DNA of 33,093 nucleotides from Bacteroidota bacterium (GCA_015222055.1 JADFUR010000105.1:1-33093); one strand, 5' to 3'; shown: positions 16,097 through 24,370, counted from the stretch's first letter. The notes: a model not told the origin generated them from the letters alone. Numbers and translations are program-made.

Positions 16097-17035
16097 ATGA
16101 AAAACATTTTAATTATAGGTGCCGGAGGTCAAATAGGCTCTGAACTAACCACCGAACTTCGCAAAAGATATGGAAACGACAATGTAATAGCTGCCGACTT
16201 AGCAAATTCAGACAAGTTTGTGCATATTGATGTTACAAAATATGAAGATATTAAAGCTGCAGTAAAAAAATATAAAATTGATACAATTTACAATCTTGCT
16301 GCAATTTTATCTGCTGTAGCTGAAATGAAACCTCAATTAGCATGGAATGTTGGTGTATCTGGTCTTGTAAATGTACTTGAAGTTGCCCGCGAATATCATT
16401 GCTCTGTTTTTACTCCAAGTTCAATTGGTGCTTTTGGCAAATCAACACCACCCGACAACACCCCTCAAGACACCATTCAGCGCCCTTCAACAATGTATGG
16501 TGTTACAAAAGTAACTGGTGAGCTTTTAAGCGATTACTATCATACCCGTTTTGGTGTTGACACTAGAAGCGTAAGATTTCCTGGTATTATTTCAAATGTA
16601 ACTCTTCCGGGTGGCGGAACAACCGATTACGCTGTTGAAATTTATTATGAAGCAATAAAAAATAAAAAATTTACTTGCCCTATTGCTAAAGGGACTTTCC
16701 TTGACATGATGTATATGCCTGACGCACTAAATGCTGCTATTGCTGTAATGGAAGCCGATTCTGCTTCTCTTAAACATCGCAATTCTTTCAATGTTACATC
16801 AATGAGTTTCGACCCTGAAATTCTTGCTAATGCAATTAAAAAAGAAATTCCTGAGTTTGTAATGAATTATGATGTTGAGCCAATAAAACAAGCAATTGCC
16901 GAATCTTGGCCAAACAAAATGGACGACTCTTGTGCCAGAGAAGAATGGGATTGGAAACCTACCTTCAACCTTGAATCAATGACTAAAGATATGCTGAAAG
17001 TAATTGCTGAAAAAAATGAAAAAGGATTGATTTAA
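16097..17035 (+). CDS. tdh: L-threonine 3-dehydrogenase, short-chain (epimerase-like) type
   Basis: 312 residues; oxidises L-threonine to 2-amino-3-ketobutyrate with NAD. The N-terminal Rossmann motif is IIGAGGQIGSEL (6-17), followed by NLAAILSAVAE (66-76), TPSSIGAFG (106-114) and the catalytic Tyr134/Lys138 pair in MYGVTK. This is the extended short-chain dehydrogenase form known from Bacteroidota and trypanosomatids, not the zinc-dependent alcohol-dehydrogenase type of E. coli. RSVRFPGIISNVTLPGGGTTDYAV (written in part: RFPGII, GGGTTDYAVEIYYEA) and the C-terminal DWKPTFNLESM are typical. It is divergent from kbl, which takes its product, so the pair degrades threonine to glycine and acetyl-CoA. 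Confidence 0.93.
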   Translation: MKNILIIGAGGQIGSELTTELRKRYGNDNVIAADLANSDKFVHIDVTKYEDIKAAVKKYKIDTIYNLAAILSAVAEMKPQLAWNVGVSGLVNVLEVAREYHCSVFTPSSIGAFGKSTPPDNTPQDTIQRPSTMYGVTKVTGELLSDYYHTRFGVDTRSVRFPGIISNVTLPGGGTTDYAVEIYYEAIKNKKFTCPIAKGTFLDMMYMPDALNAAIAVMEADSASLKHRNSFNVTSMSFDPEILANAIKKEIPEFVMNYDVEPIKQAIAESWPNKMDDSCAREEWDWKPTFNLESMTKDMLKVIAEKNEKGLI

Positions 17036-17056
17036 ATCATCTTTATAAATAATTAT

Positions 17057-17100
17057 AGCTGTCTTTATAAATTATTTTATATATAAAGACAGCTTTTTTT
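17057..17100 (+). terminator. Strong intrinsic terminator of tdh
   Basis: AGCTGTCTTTATA (17057-17069) and TATAAAGACAGCT (17082-17094) form a perfect 13-bp stem with a 12-base loop, followed by seven T up to 17100. The last T residues are also the start of the metK -33 element, so the terminator and the next promoter share bases. Confidence 0.9.
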
Positions 17101-17129
17101 GCAATAAATATAAATTAATTATATTTTTG
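17098..17129 (+). promoter_or_regulatory. Bacteroidota-type promoter for metK
   Basis: TTTG (17098-17101), a 20-base spacer and TATTTTTG (17122-17129) match the phylum's consensus exactly. Transcription would start a few bases downstream, around 17134-17137, so the mRNA would begin almost at the first stem of the predicted SAM-II aptamer, leaving a leader of about 125 bases before the metK ATG. Confidence 0.8.
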
Positions 17130-17140
17130 TTACGATAAAA

Positions 17141-17192
17141 AGTGGAAAGATTTGATTGATTGCAACCACACAAAAAAAATGCTAAAAAAACA
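17141..17192 (+). promoter_or_regulatory. Probable SAM-II riboswitch in the metK leader
   Basis: The layout matches the SAM-II (SAM_alpha/metA) aptamer. A P1 stem GTGG (17142-17145) pairs with CCAC (17166-17169). Loop 1 holds GATTTGATTGATTGCA, including the conserved GATTT and TTGC (17160-17163). An A-rich loop 3 is followed by GCTAAAAAA (17181-17189). TTGC can pair with GCTAA leaving the U bulged, the pseudoknot arrangement that binds S-adenosylmethionine in known structures. The gene downstream makes SAM, so product feedback is expected. P2a is weak (mainly A-U), and the element ends about 67 bases before the ATG, further than typical translation-controlling SAM-II elements. AAGATT (17147-17152) is complementary to AATCTT (17204-17209), a possible competing fold. 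Confidence 0.75.
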
Positions 17193-17259
17193 TTTTTGAA
17201 TACAATCTTCACATCCTTCCCATAATTAAAAACAACTTGATAATTTAAAACTTAATTTT

Positions 17260-18564
17260 ATGGGATATTTATTTACATCCGAGTCTGTATCTGAGGGACA
17301 TCCGGATAAAGTAGCAGATCAAATTTCTGATGCTCTTTTAGACGAATTTTTACGTCACGACCCAGAATCAAAAGTAGCTTGTGAAACACTTGTTACAACA
17401 GGCTTGGTATTTCTTGCCGGCGAAGTCAAAACAAGGGCTTATATTGATGTTCAAAAAATTGCTCGCCAAGTAATTAAAGAAATTGGCTACACAAAATCAG
17501 ATTATAAATTTGACAGTGAATCTTGTGCAGTAATCTCCTCAATACACGGTCAATCACCAGATATTAATCAGGGAGTTGTTCGCGAAACAGAAGAAAATCA
17601 AGGTGCCGGCGATCAGGGAATGATGTTTGGTTATGCTTGTAAAGAAACAGACTTTTATTTACCTCTTCCTATTGAGTTAGCTCATAATGTATTAGAAGAG
17701 TTGTCAAATATCAGAAGAGAAGGCAAAGTTATGAAATATCTTCGCCCCGATTCAAAATCTCAAATTACTATTGAATACGATGATAACAATCATCCTAAAA
17801 AAATTGATACAATTGTTGTTTCAACCCAGCACGATGATTTTTGTAAACCTTCTGATGATTCAAAAAAAGCACAATTAGAGGCTGATAAAAAAATGCAGGA
17901 TACAATAAAATCAGATATCGAAAAATATTTGATTCCTCGCGTTAAAAAAATAATTCCTTCAAGAGTTGAGAAACTATTTAACCAAAATTTCAAATTATTA
18001 GTAAATCCAACAGGAAAATTTGTTGTTGGAGGACCTCATGGAGATACCGGCTTAACAGGAAGAAAAATTATTGTTGATACTTATGGTGGAAGAGGAGCTC
18101 ACGGAGGTGGTGCTTTTTCAGGAAAAGATTCTTCAAAAGTTGATCGCTCTGCTGCTTATGCCGCACGTCACATTGCAAAAAACATGGTTGCTGCAGGCAT
18201 TGCCGAAGAAGTTCTTGTTCAACTTGCTTATGCTATTGGTGTTGCAGAGCCAGTTGGTGTTTATGTAAATACCTATGGTACAGCAACAGTTAAAAACAAT
18301 GACGGCGAAATTATTTCTGACGGAAAAATTTCTGAAAAAATTAATAGTATTTTCGACTTAAGACCTAATGCTATTGTTAAACGCTTTGGTTTAAAAAATC
18401 CTATTTTCTTAGAAACAGCTTCGTGGGGACATGTAGGAAGAACTAACTATAAAAAAGAAGTTATTGTTTTCGAAAACGACAAAGAAATAAAAAAAGAAGT
18501 TGAGTTCTTTGCGTGGGAGAAATTAGATTATGTTGATAAAATAAAACAAGAATTTAACATTTAA
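17260..18564 (+). CDS. metK: S-adenosylmethionine synthetase
   Basis: 434 residues; makes SAM from methionine and ATP in the cytoplasm. The N-terminal signature [20 protein letters not shown] (about 7-26) carries the ATP- and methionine-site residues. The hexapeptide GAGDQG (about 117-122, [12 protein letters not shown]) and the P-loop-like GGGAFSGKD (about 282-290) are both present, followed by a long C-terminal domain ending [15 protein letters not shown]. It is ~50 residues longer than the E. coli enzyme, partly through an insertion at about 200-230, as in other Bacteroidota. It has its own promoter and a leader with a probable SAM-II riboswitch. A small membrane-protein gene follows 79 bases later and may share the transcript, since the next clear terminator is after that gene. 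Confidence 0.97.
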   Translation: MGYLFTSESVSEGHPDKVADQISDALLDEFLRHDPESKVACETLVTTGLVFLAGEVKTRAYIDVQKIARQVIKEIGYTKSDYKFDSESCAVISSIHGQSPDINQGVVRETEENQGAGDQGMMFGYACKETDFYLPLPIELAHNVLEELSNIRREGKVMKYLRPDSKSQITIEYDDNNHPKKIDTIVVSTQHDDFCKPSDDSKKAQLEADKKMQDTIKSDIEKYLIPRVKKIIPSRVEKLFNQNFKLLVNPTGKFVVGGPHGDTGLTGRKIIVDTYGGRGAHGGGAFSGKDSSKVDRSAAYAARHIAKNMVAAGIAEEVLVQLAYAIGVAEPVGVYVNTYGTATVKNNDGEIISDGKISEKINSIFDLRPNAIVKRFGLKNPIFLETASWGHVGRTNYKKEVIVFENDKEIKKEVEFFAWEKLDYVDKIKQEFNI

Positions 18565-18643
18565 TATGGTGTTTCTGATATTTATAAAAATTCTGTTTAT
18601 CTGTGGATAAGAGTTAAAAATATAGTCCAAATAATAAAAGAAC

Positions 18644-19045
18644 ATGAAAGAAATTATTATTAAAAACCTTAAAAGATACAGATACAATTATTCTGAAAAT
18701 AAAAATCAAATAATTATAAAATTAGGACTTTCTCAAATTGTTAAAATTAAATTTAATGAAGATGAGACAATTTCTATTACAGATAGATTAAGGGGATGGA
18801 ATTTTCTTACCGGAATGATTGAGATGAAAATTAAAAATTCAATGATATACCAAACAATAGGATTATTTATAGGTGCATTATTGTTAATTTTTGTTGCCCA
18901 AACAGGAAGAATTCCTTTTTATCCATTATTAACAATTTTAATTGCAGCCACAGGGTGTATTATTATCTGGTCTGTTTTCTATTTAATAAGATTCGAAAAC
19001 ATGAAAACAAAAATTATTTTTTGGCTTAATAATAAAAATAATTAA
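18644..19045 (+). CDS. Membrane protein, hypothetical
   Basis: 133 residues. A soluble N-terminal part of about 65 residues with alternating beta-like stretches (IIIKLGLSQIVKIKFNED) and a GWNFLTG motif is followed by two membrane helices (about 69-86 and 91-115) and a short basic C-terminal tail. No family is recognised. There is no signal peptide, so the N-terminal part is probably cytoplasmic with a helical hairpin in the inner membrane. It lies 79 bases after metK on the same strand and a strong terminator begins 8 bases after its stop, so co-transcription with metK is plausible, but nothing links it to SAM metabolism. Confidence 0.7.
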   Translation: MKEIIIKNLKRYRYNYSENKNQIIIKLGLSQIVKIKFNEDETISITDRLRGWNFLTGMIEMKIKNSMIYQTIGLFIGALLLIFVAQTGRIPFYPLLTILIAATGCIIIWSVFYLIRFENMKTKIIFWLNNKNN

Positions 19046-19053
19046 AATGCCAC

Positions 19054-19092
19054 AACCCTACGATGGTTTCAAACACTCTCGTAGGGTTTTTT
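19054..19092 (+). terminator. Intrinsic terminator
   Basis: AACCCTACGA (19054-19063) and TCGTAGGGTT (19079-19088) form a perfect 10-bp stem with a 15-base loop, followed by a T-run ending at 19092. It closes the metK-membrane protein stretch ahead of the convergent rpiB. Confidence 0.85.
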
Positions 19093-19181
19093 CTTTTGGC
19101 TATATCCGCTCTTTCAGATTTGCAATCAGTAAGTATTAACATTCATAATACCACTCAAATTTACAAACTCTAAACTATTAA

Positions 19182-19619
19182 TTATACAGGTATTTTTTTA
19201 ATTCTTCTTTCGTGTCTTCCTCCTTCAAATTCAGTTGACAAAAAAGCTTTTACTATTTCCATTGCTAATTTATCTGTCACAAAACGAGCCGGAACAGAAC
19301 ACACATTAGCATCGTTATGTTTTCGAGCTAATTCTGAAATCTCAACATTCCAACATAAGGCAGAACGTATCCCCTGATGTTTGTTTGCGGTCATGCTTAT
19401 ACCATTACCGCTACCACATAAAGAAATACCTAAATCAAACTCTTTACTCTCTACTGCCTCTGCCATTGGGTGAGCAAAATCAGAATAATCAACACTTTCT
19501 TCCGAATAGGTTCCAAAATCTTTAACAATATGTCCTTGTTTCTCTAAATATTCCTTAATCATTTCCTTTTTGCAGTATCCTGCATGATCGCATGCCATAG
19601 CAATTTTTACTTTTTTCAT
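19182..19619 (-). CDS. rpiB: Ribose-5-phosphate isomerase B
   Basis: 145 residues; interconverts ribose 5-phosphate and ribulose 5-phosphate in the pentose phosphate pathway. The phosphate/substrate residues Asp11-His12 (ACDHAGY) match the family start. The active-site loop CGSGNGISM (68-76, catalytic Cys68) is intact, and HNDANV (101-106) supplies the second His. GIRSALCW (83-90) and FEGGRHERRI near the C-terminus are also canonical. The RpiB/LacA/LacB family includes sugar-specific relatives, but the all-RpiB residues and the absence of tagatose or allose genes favour the housekeeping isomerase. It is transcribed alone on the minus strand, facing the metK unit. Confidence 0.95.
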   Translation of the reverse strand: MKKVKIAMACDHAGYCKKEMIKEYLEKQGHIVKDFGTYSEESVDYSDFAHPMAEAVESKEFDLGISLCGSGNGISMTANKHQGIRSALCWNVEISELARKHNDANVCSVPARFVTDKLAMEIVKAFLSTEFEGGRHERRIKKIPV

Positions 19620-20244
19620 ATTTTTTATTTTAATTTATTCATTACTAGGTGTTTATCTTGTAATTTTTATTGATGAAATAATTCTTTAAACAGTTTTTAA
19701 TTCTTTATTTTTAATTCAAAATTATCTTCAAAGTTATTAACAATTGTTAATTATTTAATAATAAGGCTACAAAAAAAATTGTTTAACATAAGTAATTAAA
19801 TATTAATGCTTTTTAAATATTTAATTTTTCTTTAAATTGTTAATTAGTTTTTAACTTATATTGAAAAATAATTTGTTTTTTCAATCTTCTTATTTGATAC
19901 GATAAATTAACTGAAAAACAAAAAAAAGTTTTTAGTTTATATTAAAAAACAATTAACAAAATTTTAACTTTTTAGAACTTGATTTTTCAATATTTTTATT
20001 AAACATTAGTTTATTAACATTATGTTAATTTAATTTGTAAATTGTTGAAACTCAAAAAAACAATTGGTTTACTATTTGTTTATAACTTATAGTTTTTTGT
20101 TAATAATTAAAATTGCAACTATATTTCAATTACTTTTAAACAAAACTAACAGCATATAATCATTATTATTACCAATTTTAAATCTTTTTAAATATTAATA
20201 ATATATAAAAGACTTGTTAATAAAATATATTTTAAAATAAAAAA
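19620..20244. other. Extremely AT-rich gene-free interval
   Basis: 625 bases between divergent rpiB and nadA with almost no G or C and no reading frame of note. Visible structure is limited. TTGAAAAA (19861-19868) pairs with TTTTTCAA (19877-19884). Two similar stretches begin GTTTTTAACTTATATTGAAA (19848) and GTTTTTAGTTTATATTAAAA (19928). There are many GTTAAT/ATTAAC words. It must contain the promoters of both genes, but I find no clean TTTG/TAnnTTTG pair. I see no DnaA-box cluster, RNA gene or mobile-element end. Confidence 0.6.
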
Positions 20245-21177
20245 ATGAATACAATAATAAATAAAATAAATAAACTCAAAAAAGAAAAAAATGCAATTAT
20301 TTTAGGACACTTTTACGAAAGTCCTGAAGTACAAGAAATATCTGATTTTATAGGTGACAGCCTTGCTTTGGCTCAAAAAGCTCAAAAAACAGATGCAGAT
20401 ATTATAGTTTTTGCAGGTGTTCTTTTTATGGCAGAAACAGCCAAAATTTTATATCCTGATAAAAAAGTTTTACTTCCTGATTTAAATGCAGGATGCTCGT
20501 TAGCAGATTCATGTGAAGAAAATAAATTTAAGAAATTTTTAATGCTTCATCCTGACAGATATGTTATTTCTTATGTAAACACAAGTGCAAAAATAAAAGC
20601 ATTATCTGATTGTATATGTACTTCTTCTAATGCAATTAAAATAGTTAAAAGTGTACCTATTGATAAAAAAATAATTTTTGGTCCTGATAAGAATTTAGGA
20701 ACTTATGTGAAAAAAAGTACTAATAGAGATATTTTACTTTGGGATGGTGCTTGCCATGTTCATAAACGATTTTCAGCAGAGAAAATAAAACAGTTAAAGA
20801 AAAAATATCCAAATGCTAAAATTATTTCTCATCCTGAATGTGAAGCTTCTGTTCTTGAAATATCTGATTTCATTGATTCAACTTCTGGATTATTAAAATA
20901 TACAAACCGAGTAGAATATAATGAATTTATTATTGCTACCGAACCAGGTATTATATATCAAATGCAAAAAGCAAATCCCGAAAAATTGTATATTGCTGCA
21001 CCTTCTTTTGAGGAAGAGAATAATATTTGTGAGTATATGAAAATGTGTACTTTAACAAATATTTATAACTCTCTTAAAGAAGAAAAATTTGAGATAAATT
21101 TGGAAGAAAATCTTATAAACAAAGCAAGAGGTTCTATTTTAAAAATGTTAGAAATATCTAATAAGCTTAAATTATAA
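20245..21177 (+). CDS. nadA: Quinolinate synthase
   Basis: 310 residues; condenses iminoaspartate with dihydroxyacetone phosphate to quinolinate in NAD synthesis, using a [4Fe-4S] cluster. The three expected cluster cysteines are visible: Cys84 in DLNAGCSLADSC, Cys170 in WDGACHVHKRF and Cys262 in NNICEYMKM. Other family landmarks are ILGHFYESPEVQEISDFIGDS (from residue 19, shown in part: GHFYESPEVQ, DFIGDSL), FAGVLFMAETAKIL (56-69), FGPDKNLGTYV (145-155), HPECEASV (196-203) and the STSGLLKY loop. No nadB or nadC is adjacent. The stop codon is immediately followed by the ATG of the next gene, so the two are likely translated from one mRNA. Confidence 0.96.
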   Translation: MNTIINKINKLKKEKNAIILGHFYESPEVQEISDFIGDSLALAQKAQKTDADIIVFAGVLFMAETAKILYPDKKVLLPDLNAGCSLADSCEENKFKKFLMLHPDRYVISYVNTSAKIKALSDCICTSSNAIKIVKSVPIDKKIIFGPDKNLGTYVKKSTNRDILLWDGACHVHKRFSAEKIKQLKKKYPNAKIISHPECEASVLEISDFIDSTSGLLKYTNRVEYNEFIIATEPGIIYQMQKANPEKLYIAAPSFEEENNICEYMKMCTLTNIYNSLKEEKFEINLEENLINKARGSILKMLEISNKLKL

Positions 21178-22740
21178 ATGATTAAATATTATTTTTCTAT
21201 ATTCTTTATTTTCATAATTTTTTCATCGTGTGTTTATTCGCAAAACGAAAATATTAAAAATTCTGAGGGATACAATATTTTTTACTACGGAAATAAGCAA
21301 ATATCAAGTGAAGGAAATATGATTGAAGCAAAGCCAGAAGGCTTATGGAAATCGTATTATGTTAATGGAAATTTAAAATCATTGGGTAAATGGTCTGACA
21401 ATCAATTAGATAGTGTTTGGACTTTTTATAATGATGATGGAACAATTAAAAGTAAGATTAACTATTTGTATGGAAAAAAGAATGGATATTTTTATAATTA
21501 CAATTCTTACAAAATTAATGATACATTAATTTCTTATATTAATTCTAAAATTTTATATGTTGAAAATGTCCCTCAAGGAAAATCAAACTTTTATTTTAAA
21601 AGTGGAAATATTCATAAGATTATTCCGTTTAAAGAAGGAAAAAAACAAGGAAATGGAAAGGAGTTTGCTGAAGATGGAAGAATTATTTCTTTGTTAGAAT
21701 ATAATTTTGGTAATTTAATTGATATTGAAAAAATTAATAGATTAGATTCTTTAAAGAAAAAAAATGGAGTTTGGAAAGAATTTTATAAAAATGGAAAAGT
21801 AAAAATTGAAAAATCTTATTCTCACGGAAAATTAAATGGCTTAATTAAAAATTTTAATTTAAAAGGAGAATTGCTTGATGCTCAAAGATATGAAAATGGA
21901 ATATTAGTTGATGATAGTGTTAATATAGCAAATAGAGTTTTATATAAAGCAGAGTATTATGCTAAGCCAGATAAAAATGGAAAAAAGATTTTAAAATCGT
22001 CTGGAACTTATGTTAAAGGAAATCCGGTAGGAGAGCATAGAGAATATGATTCAAAAGGAAAAGCTAATAAATCAAGAATTTATGATATGCAAGGGAATCT
22101 TTCTGGAGAAGGAAAGGTAAATGAAGAGGGAGAAAAGACTGATTTATGGAGATTTTATTTTTTTACTCATGAATTAAAATCAAAAGGAAAATTTAGAAAG
22201 AATAAGAAAGACGGTAAGTGGAATTATTTTTATAAAAACGGAATAGTTGAACAAAGAGGTGTTTACGTAAAAGGAAAATTTGCAGGTAATTGGAAATGGT
22301 ATTTCCCTGATAAGTCTTTACAAAGAGAAGAAAATTTTTATTATGGTAAAGAAGATGGTGATTATGTAGAATACAATGAAAAAGGAGAAATAATTGCCCA
22401 AGGTGTTTATATTGATGGAGATAAGGATGGAAAGTGGGTTTATAAAGAGGGAGATCATATAGAAGAAGGTAATTACCAAGCAAATAGTAAAAATGGAATT
22501 TGGAAATATTTTTACCTTAATAAAAGGCTATACTTTAAAGGCAATTATATACAAGGAAATCCAGACGGAAAACATTTTTTTTATTACAAAAATGGAAAAT
22601 TAAAAAAGGAAAGTTTTTATGTTATGGGAATGAAAGAAAAAACATGGAAAGAATTTGATTATTATGGAACATTAGTAAAAACACTTATGTTTAAAAATGA
22701 TCAATTATTGAAAGTTAATGGAGTTGCCGTTAACGAATAG
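21178..22740 (+). CDS. MORN_2-repeat exported protein
   Basis: 520 residues. The signal sequence (hydrophobic FFIFIIFSSC to about residue 19) contains SSC, so it may be a lipoprotein with the Cys in lipobox position, although Phe at -3 is not classical. The rest is a long series of ~22-25-residue repeats of the MORN_2/YwqK kind, with units such as GLWKSYYVNGNLKSLGKW, GVWKEFYKNGKVKIEKSY, GKWNYFYKNGIVEQRGVY and GIWKYFYLNKRLYFKGNY. Such repeats form extended beta structures. Proteins labelled YwqK-family antitoxin in databases share them, but there is no toxin here, so I would not call it an antitoxin. It abuts nadA with no gap and precedes the flippase by 27 bases. The role is unknown, probably envelope-facing. 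Confidence 0.85.
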   Translation: MIKYYFSIFFIFIIFSSCVYSQNENIKNSEGYNIFYYGNKQISSEGNMIEAKPEGLWKSYYVNGNLKSLGKWSDNQLDSVWTFYNDDGTIKSKINYLYGKKNGYFYNYNSYKINDTLISYINSKILYVENVPQGKSNFYFKSGNIHKIIPFKEGKKQGNGKEFAEDGRIISLLEYNFGNLIDIEKINRLDSLKKKNGVWKEFYKNGKVKIEKSYSHGKLNGLIKNFNLKGELLDAQRYENGILVDDSVNIANRVLYKAEYYAKPDKNGKKILKSSGTYVKGNPVGEHREYDSKGKANKSRIYDMQGNLSGEGKVNEEGEKTDLWRFYFFTHELKSKGKFRKNKKDGKWNYFYKNGIVEQRGVYVKGKFAGNWKWYFPDKSLQREENFYYGKEDGDYVEYNEKGEIIAQGVYIDGDKDGKWVYKEGDHIEEGNYQANSKNGIWKYFYLNKRLYFKGNYIQGNPDGKHFFYYKNGKLKKESFYVMGMKEKTWKEFDYYGTLVKTLMFKNDQLLKVNGVAVNE

Positions 22741-22767
22741 TTTTACAAATAATTAAAATTTTTCAAC

Positions 22768-24240
22768 TTGAATTACATAAAAAAATTAGCAGGAGAGTCA
22801 ATGGTTTATGGAATGGGAACAATAGTTCCTCGTTTGTTAAATTATTTACTTCTTACTCCTTTTTATACAAGAATACTCTCAATTTCTCAATATGGTGAAA
22901 TTGCAGAGCTTTATTCTTATACTGCTTTTTTAATGGTTTTCCTTACTTACGGTATGGAAACTGCTTTTTTTCGTTATGCTAACTCATCCAAAAATTCTAA
23001 TACTGCATTTACTACTTCATTAATTTCACTAAGCATTACATCTTTATTATTTATTGGTTTTATTTTTTCTTTTGCTCACCCTATTGCTGATGTAATTAGA
23101 TATTCAAATCATCACGAGTATATTATCTTTATTGGACTTATAATTGCTATAGATGCCGTTTCATCTATTCCTTTTGCAAGATTAAGACATCAAAACAAAG
23201 CCAAAAAATTTGCTGTATTAAAAATTGTTAATGTTTTAATCAATATTATCTGTAATTTTTTATTTTTTGTAATTTTTCCTGTTTTAATAAAAAAAAGTGA
23301 ATTTAGTTTTCTTTCCGCTGTCTATTCTCCAGATATTGGTGTTGGTTATGCTTTTATCTCTAATCTTATTGCCAGTGCTGTAACTTTTGTTTTATTAATA
23401 CCCGACATTTTTTCTATTAAATTTGACTTTGATAAAAAATTGCTGAAACAAATGTTGGTTTATGCATTTCCTCTGTTAATTGTTGGAGTTGCAGGTATGA
23501 TTAACGAAGTATCTGATAAATTTTTGCTTAAATATTTGTTGCCTAAAAGCGTTAATGCAATGCAGCAAATAGGTATTTATGGAGCAAATTATAAAATTGC
23601 CGTTTTAATGACAATTTTTATTCAAATGTTTAAATATGCTGCAGAGCCTTTCTTTTTTAAACATGCTGATGAAGTAAATTCTAAAATTATATATGCTGAT
23701 GTTATGAAATATTTTGTTGCTTTCGGATTATTAATATTCTTGGGTGTAACAATCTATATTGATATTTTTAAGCATTTTATTGATGCAAAATTTTATTCAG
23801 GATTAAAGATTGTCCCAATTGTATTAATGGCAAATTTATTTCTCGGTATATTTTATAATTTATCTGTTTGGTATAAAATCAATAATTTAACAAAGTATGC
23901 GGCATATATTGCTTTGTTTGGAGCAGCAATAACAATAGTTATTAATTTTGTTTTCATTCCTAAATTTGGATATATGGCATCAGCTTGGGCAACATTTATT
24001 TGTTATTTCATAATGATGATTGTTTCGTTTTTTCTGGGTAAGAAATTTTATCCTATTAAATACGATATTAAAGCAATATTTGTTTTTATGGCCTCTGCAT
24101 TAGTAATCTTTTTTATTAATAATTTAATTAATATAGATAATGTTATTCTAGCTTTTGTAGTTAAAACAATACTAATTTTGTCATTTATAATGATATTCTT
24201 ATTTAAGGAAAAAATTAAATTATCTGATATCAAAATTTGA
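22768..24240 (+). CDS. Wzx-like polysaccharide/lipid-linked oligosaccharide flippase
   Basis: 490 residues with about 12-14 hydrophobic helices and hardly any soluble part, the MATE/MOP-superfamily layout of Wzx and polysaccharide biosynthesis proteins. The N-terminus KKLAGESMVYGMGTIVPRLL is typical of the Bacteroidota members. It would move an undecaprenyl-linked glycan across the inner membrane. The chosen start is a TTG at 22768, because the family-typical LAGE..YG segment lies just after it; the first ATG, at 22801 behind AGGAGAG, would remove 11 residues including that segment. No glycosyltransferase gene is adjacent. The dut-NTase-TPR-DUF4292-EnvC run that often follows this gene in the phylum begins downstream. 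Confidence 0.88.
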   Translation: MNYIKKLAGESMVYGMGTIVPRLLNYLLLTPFYTRILSISQYGEIAELYSYTAFLMVFLTYGMETAFFRYANSSKNSNTAFTTSLISLSITSLLFIGFIFSFAHPIADVIRYSNHHEYIIFIGLIIAIDAVSSIPFARLRHQNKAKKFAVLKIVNVLINIICNFLFFVIFPVLIKKSEFSFLSAVYSPDIGVGYAFISNLIASAVTFVLLIPDIFSIKFDFDKKLLKQMLVYAFPLLIVGVAGMINEVSDKFLLKYLLPKSVNAMQQIGIYGANYKIAVLMTIFIQMFKYAAEPFFFKHADEVNSKIIYADVMKYFVAFGLLIFLGVTIYIDIFKHFIDAKFYSGLKIVPIVLMANLFLGIFYNLSVWYKINNLTKYAAYIALFGAAITIVINFVFIPKFGYMASAWATFICYFIMMIVSFFLGKKFYPIKYDIKAIFVFMASALVIFFINNLINIDNVILAFVVKTILILSFIMIFLFKEKIKLSDIKI

Positions 24241-24306
24241 CCGTTTTTTAATTTATTTATGTAAATCTAATTAGTGTCTGTACATAAACGAAATTTTATT
24301 CACGTT

Positions 24307-24370
24307 GTCATTTCGAGCGATAGTGAGAAATCCCTTTCCTACCGCATGAAATAGATTTCTTCTCCGCTAG
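24307..24370 (+). repeat. Dispersed palindromic repeat, GTCATTTCGAGCGA type
   Basis: GTCATTTCGAGCGATAGTGA (24307-24326) continues into GAAATC. AGAAATC (24326-24332) pairs with GATTTCT (24354-24360), followed by TCTCCGCTAG. The wording is that of a short palindromic repeat I recall as scattered through Bacteroidota genomes; here the right arm is decayed beyond CCGCT. It shares the CGAGCGATAG core with the repeat at 7925-8134. Confidence 0.55.

Noticed and set aside
19620-20244. Replication origin
   Set aside because: No cluster of DnaA-box-like words (TTATCCACA type) and no dnaA or dnaN nearby; AT-richness alone is not enough.
21178-22740. Toxin-antitoxin antitoxin (YwqK label)
   Set aside because: The repeats match the label, but the protein is exported, 520 residues long and has no toxin partner.
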